From NCBI GenBank assembly GCA_002317355.1, contig DCJC01000056.1, positions 89,027-109,740 on the forward strand: a stretch of 20,714 nucleotides of DNA. The letters run 5' to 3'. The notes beneath the pieces are model-generated. The model did no database searches and had not been told where the DNA came from. It saw only the letters and a list, made by a program, of their open reading frames with translations. Position numbers and translations under genes: made by a program. This DNA comes from Prevotellaceae bacterium UBA1710 (GTDB lineage Bacteria > Bacteroidota > Bacteroidia > Bacteroidales > Bacteroidaceae). Shown piece after piece: positions 6,799 to 14,399 of the stretch (the first letter of the stretch is position 1; every line of letters begins with the position of its first letter).

Positions 6799-7509
6799 TT
6801 ATTCTTCGGCTAATGATTGCATTACCCTTTGCATATTTTCGAGCATAGTATTCATGTTTTCTGGTGTCTTGCAAACTGCAAGGAAGAGATCGTTGAGATC
6901 TATGTCATCAGAAGTCTTGACTGGCTCGTTGTGAAGCAAAGTCTGCATATTATCCACAAGCAGACGATAGATGCAAACCACATTTGCAGGCTTGGTATGA
7001 GCATTTACAGCTTTTCTGCCTGATTGATATCCTCTCATCACAGCAATGACCATTGCCCTTACTGCAGTTTCTGAAGACACCTTTCCTGCTTCAAGTGGTG
7101 CCATTTCCTCATTGATAACCTCGAAATATTCTTCGAGACTCATCACGTGTCCCTGAAGAACTGCGTAGAAGTTCCTGCGATATTCATCAGCCATGAGGTT
7201 GAATAACTTGTCTGTACGGCAGACATGCTGCATCAATGACATGGCATTGAGAGTGGAAGGATCTGCCTCTCTGAGTCTTTGTTCGAGTTGTTCGTGTGAA
7301 GGATAGTTCACGATGGCTATAGCGTCAAAGATACTCTCATAGAGAAACTGTGCCATCTCCTCATAATGCTCAAGAAGAAGCTGTTTCATCTGTCGTGGTT
7401 CCACGCTCTGTGGGCCATCAGCCTCAGGTAAGCTTCCTTCTACGATTCCCTCAACGAATGAAGTGAAGAATCCTCGTACTAATGCAGGAATTATTCTTGG
7501 TGAGTTCAT
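6799..7509 (-). CDS. Unrecognised helical protein coupled to the polysaccharide deacetylase
   Basis: A 236-residue, mostly acidic, probably all-helical cytoplasmic protein with no signal peptide, no transmembrane segment and no catalytic motif that I recognise. Visible features are an N-terminal NSPRIIPALVRGFFTSF segment and a hydrophobic, arginine-containing helix near AVRAMVIAVMRGYQSGRKA. I chose ATG 7509 because it overlaps the deacetylase stop as ATGA, the same coupling seen at menC-menE; an in-frame ATG at 7548 would overlap that gene by 43 nt. It is the last gene of the DUF2723-deacetylase unit, so it may assist in envelope glycan or glycoprotein work, but that rests on position alone. 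Its stop is followed by a possible terminator and the men promoter. Confidence 0.8.
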   Translation of the reverse strand: MNSPRIIPALVRGFFTSFVEGIVEGSLPEADGPQSVEPRQMKQLLLEHYEEMAQFLYESIFDAIAIVNYPSHEQLEQRLREADPSTLNAMSLMQHVCRTDKLFNLMADEYRRNFYAVLQGHVMSLEEYFEVINEEMAPLEAGKVSSETAVRAMVIAVMRGYQSGRKAVNAHTKPANVVCIYRLLVDNMQTLLHNEPVKTSDDIDLNDLFLAVCKTPENMNTMLENMQRVMQSLAEE

Positions 7510-8117
7510 TTGAAAATCTTGAATTCGTATCCTTGTGAAATAAGCCATTCCAAAGATTCAGGAAGGGCAGTCTTTAATTTGTCGATGCTCTTCAATGAAT
7601 CGTGGAATGTGATGATTGAACCATTACGCGTGTAAGTCTTGATATTATTGACCACATCATCAGCCGTAAGAAGTTTAGAGTAGTCACGAGTAACAAGATC
7701 CCACATTACAACCTTATACTTACGCTTTAGCCAGATATAGGCAGCAGGTCGCATCCATCCATGAGGTGGACGAAAATACTTGGAATGAATAAGTTCGTTT
7801 GCCTTATTGGTATTCTTAACATACGTGTTTAGCGTATGTCGGAGACACCCCATATGATTGAATGTGTGATTTCCAACCTGATGACCTTCTTCAACTATTC
7901 GCTTGTATAAATCCGGGTATTTACGCACGTTGTCACCCACCATGAAGAATGTTGCCTTCACCCCATATCTTGACAATGTGTCAAGGATAAAGGGTGTGGC
8001 TTCTGGAATCGGACCATCATCAAATGTTAGATATACAGAATGCTCCTTTGGATCCATTCTCCAAAATGCTTTGGGATAGATCCAACGGAGCCATATGGTA
8101 GGTTGTTCAATTATCAT
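7506..8117 (-). CDS. Polysaccharide deacetylase, NodB homology domain
   Basis: Metal-dependent carbohydrate esterase 4 protein that removes N- or O-acetyl groups from a glycan, such as peptidoglycan or another N-acetylated polymer. The 203 residues are nearly all NodB domain: motif 1 TFDDGP at 31-36 (D33 catalytic base, D34 metal), motif 2 GNHTFNH at 82-88 (H84 and H88 metal ligands), motif 3 RPPHG at 116-120, motif 4 around MWD at 138-140 and motif 5 FHDS at 171-174. All expected metal and catalytic residues are present, so it should be active. No clear signal peptide is seen; the N-terminus has only a short hydrophobic run near WLRWIYPKAFW. It starts 3 nt after the DUF2723 stop and overlaps the next gene, pointing to a single transcript. 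The substrate cannot be read from sequence. Confidence 0.9.
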   Translation of the reverse strand: MIIEQPTIWLRWIYPKAFWRMDPKEHSVYLTFDDGPIPEATPFILDTLSRYGVKATFFMVGDNVRKYPDLYKRIVEEGHQVGNHTFNHMGCLRHTLNTYVKNTNKANELIHSKYFRPPHGWMRPAAYIWLKRKYKVVMWDLVTRDYSKLLTADDVVNNIKTYTRNGSIITFHDSLKSIDKLKTALPESLEWLISQGYEFKIFK

Positions 8118-8120
8118 GTT

Positions 8121-11100
8121 TTATTCGCCGAAATTTCCGCCTTTTGACTGATAGACATTCATCAGGTTATGGAATTCCTGACTCTTCTTCTCTGCGAGGG
8201 CAGAATCGTATCGTGCTGTAATCTCAAGCATACGCTGCATTATATAGAAATGAAGCATGCAGTCACGCTGAGACTGGCTGAAGCGGTTCGGGTTAAGTGA
8301 AAGATACCATGAGAGATACTGCTGGCTGTTCTTCCACATAGAGTTGAATACCTCTTCTGCCTTTTTCTTCTGACCTACAGCATAGTAACCCTGAAGGAAG
8401 TCTGTACCTCCGCTGAGATATCTCATAGGTACATTCTCCATTGGCATTACCTTCTCTGTATATGCAAGAACCTTGGCAGCCTTGTCATCCTTACCTTCCT
8501 GAAGGAGGTGAGTGATGAGCATACCGATGATACGACGGTGAGTGAAGCACATACGTGTTACTGTCTCGTCGAGGTAGATACCCTTCTTATCGATACCACC
8601 AAACTTAAACTTGTTCATGATAAGATCGTATGTCTTCTCTGTGTCGAAGTTTGTCTGGTCGTTTGTTGCGAATGGAGTGATACGATTTACAAGACCCTCC
8701 TGGATGAAGTTGTCACCGAGGTTCATGAAGTTGTCCGCACCAACTGTGAGTGCAACGAAGAGTGGACGTGTCCAGTTTGCATTGCTTATCATCTCAAGCA
8801 TCATGAGGTCATTCTTGTAGAGTGCACGCTTACCCTTGAGTGAGATAGCCATCTTCTCTGGAATCTGAATCTCATTTCCTGCAGTGTCACGTGGTATCAT
8901 CATACCGCTCTTTCTGACAGCATCTGCATCGATGTTGAGGAAGAGTGTGTCGGTAGGAATGACATGCATTTCACCCTTGCCACCGCGAACCCAGTACTTC
9001 ATCACATTGTGAATGTCGAATGGGTCTTCGCCGTACTGCTTTTTAGCAGCCTCAGGATTCTCAGCATAGAACTGCTGGATCTGGCTCTTCAATTCTGGTG
9101 CTACCTCAATATACTCATTTGTACCTGAGCAATAGTCAAGGCGTGACCATGTGATAGGAAGTGCAGGTGAGTTGTATGCAGGGCGCATCATCTGGTCGAT
9201 GTACCAGTCTGTCTGCAGATATGAAAGGTTGCAGACGCGTGCTCCAGTTCCTACACCCTCAACGTCTTGGTTGTACCAGAGTGGGAAAGTGTCATTATCA
9301 CCATTTGTGTAGATGATAGGCTTTGATTCCTCCGGCATTGAGTTGAGGTAGTTCTGACCGAAGTCACGGCAGCAGTAGCGGCCAGAACGATCGTGGTCGT
9401 CCCATGTCTGTGATGCCATCTGTATAGGCACGAGTAAACCAACTACACTGATTACGCCAGCGAGTGCTACATTCTCCTTCTTTGTCTTGCGTGCAATGAG
9501 GTCGATGATAGCAGCAACACCCATACCACACCAGATAGCGAATGCGTAGAATGAACCAGCGTAAGCATAGTCACGCTCACGTGGCTGGAGTGGAGTCTGG
9601 TTGAGGTAGAAGACGATGGCAAGTCCTGTCATGAAGAACAGGAAGAATACTACCCAGAACTGCTGGATACCCTTCTTACCACGATATGCCTGCCAGAAGA
9701 GTCCGATGAGACCGAGAATAAGTGGGAGACAGTAGAATACATTATGTCCCTTATTATTCTTGAGCTCGTCAGGAAGAAGACTCTGGTCACCGAGCATAGC
9801 GTTGTCGATAAATGAAATACCTGTAATCCAGTTACCATGCTCGAGTTCGCCATTGCCCTGAAGGTCATTCTGACGACCTGCGAAGTTCCACATGAAGTAG
9901 CGCCAGTACATGAAATTGCACTGATATGAGAGGAAGAAACGGATGTTCTCAAACATGGTTGGCATATTCACGGTTATCATTTCTCCGCAACGGTCATAAT
10001 CTACTGGGTAGGTGTCAACTCCTCCCATCCAATCCTCGTATGACTGGGCATGACCTGAATCGTGCATACGTGGGAAGAGCATGTTCTGAGCATAAACGTA
10101 TGAGTCCTTGTTGCGAACTACGAAGTATGCATCTTTCTCATCAGCAGATTTCTTCTCTACACGCTGGTAGATTGGTGCACCTTCCGACATCTTTGGCTTA
10201 CACATGTTGCCCTCAATCTTAAGGTCAACCTGTGAAGAATATGCTGGACCGTAGAACAATGGACGGTCACCATACTGGTCACGGCTGAGATAGTTACCCA
10301 GTGTGAAGATATCCTCAGGTGAGTTCTGATCCATTGGAGGGTTGGCTGCAGAACGTACAACGATAAGTGCGTATGTAGAGTAGCCGATCATCAGCATCAG
10401 CATACAGTTGAGCGCTGTGTTCTTGATGCGTGATGTCACATAATATGCCTTTGTCTTCTTGTTCTTTAGCTGAAGTCCGAAATAAAGAATTGCAAGTATT
10501 ACAACACCTGTGATTGCTGCTGACCAACCGAATCCATAGAATGGAATACCAAGCATAGCAACAGCGAGAAGGAATGAAATGTTGATTCTCTTGATGTTCT
10601 TGTCAACATAGCTCTCGTAGATAGCCCAGACAACAATACCGATAAGCAGAGCGATATATACAATCTCACCAGTATTGAATGGCATGCCAAGTGTGTTTAC
10701 GAAGAACAATTCGAACCAGCCGCCTACAGTGATGATACCAGGAACAACGCCGTAGAGTACTGCTGCTACGATAACGATACTGATTGCAAGTGCAATGAGT
10801 GAGCCCTTGAGATCTGCGTTTGGATAGCGCTTGTAGTAGTAAACAAGCACGATGGCAGGAATACAGAGCAGGTTGAGAAGGTGTACACCGATTGACAAGC
10901 CTGTCATGTATGTGATAAGTACCAGCCAACGGTCTGAGTGTGGCTCATCTGCGTGGTCTTCCCACTTCAGAATCATCCAGAATACTACAGCGGTGAAAGC
11001 ACTTGAGTATGCATATACCTCACCCTCTACAGCTGAGAACCAGAATGTATCAGAGAAGGTGTAGATGAGTGCTCCAACCAAGCCAGAAGCCTGGATAGCT

Positions 11101-11453
11101 ATAGTCTTTGAAGTCGTAAGTTCATCCCAACTGTCGATAAGCAGTCTCCTCACGAGGTGCGTGATTGTCCAGAACAGGAACATAATACATGTAGCCGACA
11201 ATAGAGCACTCATAGTATTTACCATACGTGCCACATCAGATGGGTCGCTTACGAATTGTGTGAATAGGTTTGCTGTGAGCATGAAGAATGGTGCGCCAGG
11301 TGGGTGACCAACTTCAAGTTTGTAGCCAGTAGTGATAAACTCTGGGCAATCCCAGAATGAGGCTGTAGGTTCAATGGTAGAACAATATACAAAGGCTGCA
11401 ATGAAGAATGCCACCCAGCCAAGTACGTTGTCTATCAGTCTGTACTGTTTCAT
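8121..11453 (-). CDS. DUF2723 (GT117 family) membrane glycosyltransferase-like protein
   Basis: A 1110-residue polytopic inner-membrane protein of the DUF2723 family, related to GT-C-fold protein O-mannosyltransferases and common in Bacteroidetes. The first transmembrane helix (about 10-24) is followed by the acidic loop ASFWDCPEFITTGYKLEVGH (31-50), where GT-C enzymes keep catalytic acidic residues. About ten hydrophobic segments lie in the first 420 residues, and several more are near 570-700. Family signatures follow: QPRERDYAYAGSFYAFA, DHDRSGRY and YTNGDNDTFPLWYNQD. The last 400 residues are soluble, probably periplasmic, with a helical end. The deacetylase starts 3 nt downstream. I infer a role in transferring sugar to a protein or glycan at the periplasmic face; donor and acceptor are unknown. 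Confidence 0.9.
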   Translation of the reverse strand: MKQYRLIDNVLGWVAFFIAAFVYCSTIEPTASFWDCPEFITTGYKLEVGHPPGAPFFMLTANLFTQFVSDPSDVARMVNTMSALLSATCIMFLFWTITHLVRRLLIDSWDELTTSKTIAIQASGLVGALIYTFSDTFWFSAVEGEVYAYSSAFTAVVFWMILKWEDHADEPHSDRWLVLITYMTGLSIGVHLLNLLCIPAIVLVYYYKRYPNADLKGSLIALAISIVIVAAVLYGVVPGIITVGGWFELFFVNTLGMPFNTGEIVYIALLIGIVVWAIYESYVDKNIKRINISFLLAVAMLGIPFYGFGWSAAITGVVILAILYFGLQLKNKKTKAYYVTSRIKNTALNCMLMLMIGYSTYALIVVRSAANPPMDQNSPEDIFTLGNYLSRDQYGDRPLFYGPAYSSQVDLKIEGNMCKPKMSEGAPIYQRVEKKSADEKDAYFVVRNKDSYVYAQNMLFPRMHDSGHAQSYEDWMGGVDTYPVDYDRCGEMITVNMPTMFENIRFFLSYQCNFMYWRYFMWNFAGRQNDLQGNGELEHGNWITGISFIDNAMLGDQSLLPDELKNNKGHNVFYCLPLILGLIGLFWQAYRGKKGIQQFWVVFFLFFMTGLAIVFYLNQTPLQPRERDYAYAGSFYAFAIWCGMGVAAIIDLIARKTKKENVALAGVISVVGLLVPIQMASQTWDDHDRSGRYCCRDFGQNYLNSMPEESKPIIYTNGDNDTFPLWYNQDVEGVGTGARVCNLSYLQTDWYIDQMMRPAYNSPALPITWSRLDYCSGTNEYIEVAPELKSQIQQFYAENPEAAKKQYGEDPFDIHNVMKYWVRGGKGEMHVIPTDTLFLNIDADAVRKSGMMIPRDTAGNEIQIPEKMAISLKGKRALYKNDLMMLEMISNANWTRPLFVALTVGADNFMNLGDNFIQEGLVNRITPFATNDQTNFDTEKTYDLIMNKFKFGGIDKKGIYLDETVTRMCFTHRRIIGMLITHLLQEGKDDKAAKVLAYTEKVMPMENVPMRYLSGGTDFLQGYYAVGQKKKAEEVFNSMWKNSQQYLSWYLSLNPNRFSQSQRDCMLHFYIMQRMLEITARYDSALAEKKSQEFHNLMNVYQSKGGNFGE

Positions 11454-11500
11454 TTATTTACTTAAGTATTTTATAAAATGATATATATCTTAAAACTGTG

Positions 11501-11508
11501 CAAAATTA
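11501..11508 (-). promoter_or_regulatory. -7 box upstream of the DUF2723 gene
   Basis: TAATTTTG (11508-11501 on the minus strand) matches TAnnTTTG and lies 47 nt before the ATG. The best -33 candidate is TTTA with a 17-nt spacer, which is poor, so only the -7 part is supported. The surrounding 11454-11585 gap is A/T-rich and holds nothing else I can name. Confidence 0.5.
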
Positions 11509-11585
11509 CTAAATATAGTGTAGAATAAAGAATGAAAACTTAATAATTAGCGAAATACCCGCTGTTTTTGTTTTCTTTAACTATT

Positions 11586-12020
11586 CTATATAAAAGGCCA
11601 CGCTAATATCATATATCTCATGACTTTGCCAAGCGTTATACTTATCAGAGTGATGAACATATTGGCTCGCATAAGTCCAAGGAGAATGGAAATGGCACTT
11701 CCCAATATTGGTAGGAAGGTGAAGAAACCCATCCATGCACCTCTGCCGCCCATGAAGCGCTGGGCTTTGTCGAGGCTTTCCTTTTTTACGTGCAGATATT
11801 TCTCGATCCAGTCAAGTCTTCCCATTCTGCCGACTCCATAGTTGAACATAGAGCCTGCTACATTACCGATAGAAGCAAATATCACCATCTCCCATGGATC
11901 TACGCCTGCAGCAAGCATTGCAAGCATCACAGCTTCGGAGGAAAATGGGAATACGCTACCTGCAATGAAAGAGGCAACTAACATGCCCCAAGGGCCGTAT
12001 TCTATAAGAAAATCAAGCAT
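11586..12020 (-). CDS. YqaA/DedA-type (SNARE-associated domain) membrane protein
   Basis: A 144-residue inner-membrane protein with the layout of YqaA-type DedA relatives: a first helix with GSVFPFSSEAVMLAMLAAG (residues about 22-40), then GNVAGSMFNYGVGRMGRLDW (52-71), an amphipathic linker of about 30 residues, and two closing helices with FLPILGSAISILLGL. The acidic residue in SSEA and the glycines of GNVAGS are the conserved family positions. DedA-superfamily proteins are linked to phospholipid translocation and membrane homeostasis; what this small version does is uncertain. It starts 5 nt after the stop of the polytopic membrane protein upstream, so the two are probably cotranscribed. 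Confidence 0.85.
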   Translation of the reverse strand: MLDFLIEYGPWGMLVASFIAGSVFPFSSEAVMLAMLAAGVDPWEMVIFASIGNVAGSMFNYGVGRMGRLDWIEKYLHVKKESLDKAQRFMGGRGAWMGFFTFLPILGSAISILLGLMRANMFITLISITLGKVMRYMILAWPFI

Positions 12021-12025
12021 TGTTG

Positions 12026-12973
12026 TTATCTCAGAATCTGGAGTTCAAAATATGGTGTACTCAAAGCTATGCCCGACGCTATTGCTATGATAGCTATAGT
12101 TATGATGAATACGATGTTTGTTAGTTTCGTTTCTGTCAATGAGAAATAATGTGCAACCATTGGACTTACAGCTAATGTAAGCATGGATAGTGTATAGTCT
12201 GCATGTACAGGAACTATTGGCACCACGGCTGCGATTATTAATGACAGAGTTATAAAAACATCGTATAGAGTTCTCGTCTTAAGCTTGTCTTTGTAGGCAG
12301 TTCTCACAAAGTGAAGCCATCCTATTAGGAATAGTAATACTAAAAGTGAGAAGTAAATTACCTGACCGTAGGTTGTTGTGGAGTAGTTGAATAGCACAGA
12401 ACCATCATATAGAGGCTTGAAATGATTTTGCAGCCACAACGTGTTGCCTTCATAGACAAAATACGGGATTAGCGACCAGTAGGGTAGTAGTAATCCCATG
12501 ATTGTGGCACTGACCGCCTTTAACGAAATGGCATATAGTGGCACACAAAGCAATATTATGGCGATAGGAAGAAAATATAGAATATTTACCCATAAGATAC
12601 TTCCTGCGCTTAAAAGAAGAGATATTGCGAATACACTTGACACAGCAGTCCTGTCCTTGTAGCACGATAATAGCAGGTATATGCATAGTGCTATGATGGT
12701 TTGAACTGCAGCCAACTGCCAATTAGCTACAAATATAGCCTGCAGGGTTGCAAAGACGATATACACGCATGACATCATTCTCGATCTGATTCTGAGAAGT
12801 GAGTTGCGGTTGTTCATCTCCGCTATCAGATAAGTAGTAAAGCCCGTCAGCAGAAATGGTACCCAGATTTTCCGGGAAACCAATCCTGCTGCAAACCATA
12901 TCAGTATGCAAATTATTACAGATACTGGTAGGGATAGTGAACTTTCTGCTACTTTATTCTGAAATCTCTTCAT
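12026..12973 (-). CDS. Unrecognised polytopic membrane protein
   Basis: A 315-residue integral membrane protein with about eight to ten hydrophobic helices spread over its length, from VSVIICILIWFAAGLV near residue 18 to IVFIITIAIIAIASGIAL near 288. A short cytoplasmic basic loop (RTAYKDKLKTRTLYD, around 225-239) divides it. No transporter or enzyme motif is recognisable. It lies 31 nt after purD and 5 nt before the YqaA-like gene. The spacing suggests one transcript purD-membrane protein-YqaA, but nothing in the sequence ties it to purine synthesis. Confidence 0.8.
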   Translation of the reverse strand: MKRFQNKVAESSLSLPVSVIICILIWFAAGLVSRKIWVPFLLTGFTTYLIAEMNNRNSLLRIRSRMMSCVYIVFATLQAIFVANWQLAAVQTIIALCIYLLLSCYKDRTAVSSVFAISLLLSAGSILWVNILYFLPIAIILLCVPLYAISLKAVSATIMGLLLPYWSLIPYFVYEGNTLWLQNHFKPLYDGSVLFNYSTTTYGQVIYFSLLVLLFLIGWLHFVRTAYKDKLKTRTLYDVFITLSLIIAAVVPIVPVHADYTLSMLTLAVSPMVAHYFSLTETKLTNIVFIITIAIIAIASGIALSTPYFELQILR

Positions 12974-13004
12974 GTATTGTTGGTGTTATCCTGTAGATAC
13001 ACCC

Positions 13005-14273
13005 TTAGAGATCCTGACCGATGTCAGAACGGAAGTACTTGTCTGTGAACTGTATCTTCTGTGCCTCGGCGAAGCTCTTCTGAAGTGCCTCTTCCTTGTC
13101 TTTGCCGTAAGAGCTTACTGCTATCACACGACCGCCGGCAGTAACTACCTGACCGTCCATCTCAGCAGTACCTGCGTGGAATACGATGCTGCCCTCTACA
13201 TTCTCAATGCCTGTGATTGGGTAGCCCTTCTTATATTCCTGTGGGTAGCCACCGCTTACGAGCATAACGCATACGGCAGCACGCTCGTCGAACTCGATAG
13301 TGCGCTTGTCAAGGTCGCCCTTTGCTACACCGTCAAAGAGGTCAACGATGTCGCTCTTCAGACGAAGCATCACGCTCTCTGTCTCTGGGTCACCCATACG
13401 ACAGTTGTACTCGATAACCATTGGCTCACCGTTCACGTTGATAAGACCGAAGAAGATGAAGCCCTTATAAACGATACCCTCTTCTGCAAGACCTTCCACT
13501 GTAGGACGGATGATGCGCTCGTCAACCTTCTGCATCCACTCCTTAGTAGCGAATGGAACAGGTGTTACGCTACCCATACCGCCTGTGTTGAGGCCTGTGT
13601 CATGCTCACCGATACGCTTGTAGTCCTTTGCCTCTGGAAGAATCTTGTAGTTCTTGCCGTCGGTAAGAACGAATACAGAACACTCGATACCTGAGAGGAA
13701 TTCCTCGATCACAACGCGAGAAGATGCGTTGCCGAACATACCACCGAGCATCTCACGGAGTTCCTTCTTTGCCTCTTCGAGTGAGTCGATGATAAGCACA
13801 CCCTTACCAGCGCAGAGACCGTCAGCCTTAAGCACGTAAGGCGCCTTGAGTGTCTCAAGGAACTTGCAGCCTTCCTCAACATGATTGCCGTCGAATGTCT
13901 CGTATGCAGCTGTTGGGATGTTATGACGCTTCATGAATGCCTTTGCGAAATCCTTAGAACCCTCAAGCACAGCACCAGCCTTTGATGGACCGATGACAGG
14001 GATGTTCTTTGTGCGATCATCGTTGAGGAGATTGTCGTAGATACCCTTTACCAGTGGATCCTCTGGACCAACCACAACCATATCTACCTTGTTCTCTACA
14101 ACGAAATTCTTGATAGCCTCGAAGTCATCTGCCTTCATAGCTACGTTTTCGCCTACCTCACCAGTTCCTGCATTACCAGGAGCGATGAATAGTTTCTCAC
14201 ACTGTGCGCTCTGCGCAATCTTCCACGCCAAGGCATGCTCACGGCCGCCTGAACCTAATAGTAAAATCTTCAT
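13005..14273 (-). CDS. purD: Phosphoribosylamine-glycine ligase (GAR synthetase)
   Basis: Cytoplasmic ATP-grasp enzyme for the second step of de novo purine synthesis, joining phosphoribosylamine and glycine to give GAR. The 422 residues are the normal length for single-domain bacterial PurD. Visible are the N-terminal LLGSGGREHA at 5-14, GPEDPLVKG at 69-77, the ATP-grasp glycine-rich loop KADGLCAGKGV at 149-159, DTGLNTGGMGS at 225-235 and the metal-binding EYNCRMGDPETE at 288-299. ATG 14273 fits the family N-terminus (MKILLLGSGG). The preceding 126-nt gap carries an 8-bp tandem repeat array and no consensus promoter, so transcription may come from upstream or from an undetected signal. Confidence 0.97.
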   Translation of the reverse strand: MKILLLGSGGREHALAWKIAQSAQCEKLFIAPGNAGTGEVGENVAMKADDFEAIKNFVVENKVDMVVVGPEDPLVKGIYDNLLNDDRTKNIPVIGPSKAGAVLEGSKDFAKAFMKRHNIPTAAYETFDGNHVEEGCKFLETLKAPYVLKADGLCAGKGVLIIDSLEEAKKELREMLGGMFGNASSRVVIEEFLSGIECSVFVLTDGKNYKILPEAKDYKRIGEHDTGLNTGGMGSVTPVPFATKEWMQKVDERIIRPTVEGLAEEGIVYKGFIFFGLINVNGEPMVIEYNCRMGDPETESVMLRLKSDIVDLFDGVAKGDLDKRTIEFDERAAVCVMLVSGGYPQEYKKGYPITGIENVEGSIVFHAGTAEMDGQVVTAGGRVIAVSSYGKDKEEALQKSFAEAQKIQFTDKYFRSDIGQDL

Positions 14274-14313
14274 ATATCTAATGTTCTGTTTTTTTTGTTT
14301 CGTTTTTGTTGAT

Positions 14314-14393
14314 TCGATGCCTCGAGAACTCGAAAACTCGAAATCTCGAGAACTCGAAATCTCGATAATTCGATAACTCGATAATTCGAAAGG
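14314..14393. repeat. Ten tandem 8-bp repeats, TCGANAAY
   Basis: Ten contiguous octamers fill the gap between the peptidase stop and purD: TCGATGCC, TCGAGAAC, TCGAAAAC, TCGAAATC, TCGAGAAC, TCGAAATC, TCGATAAT, TCGATAAC, TCGATAAT, TCGAAAGG. TCGA is kept in every unit while the other half drifts. Copy number could change by slippage. Confidence 0.9.
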
Positions 14394-14399
14394 TCTCCT

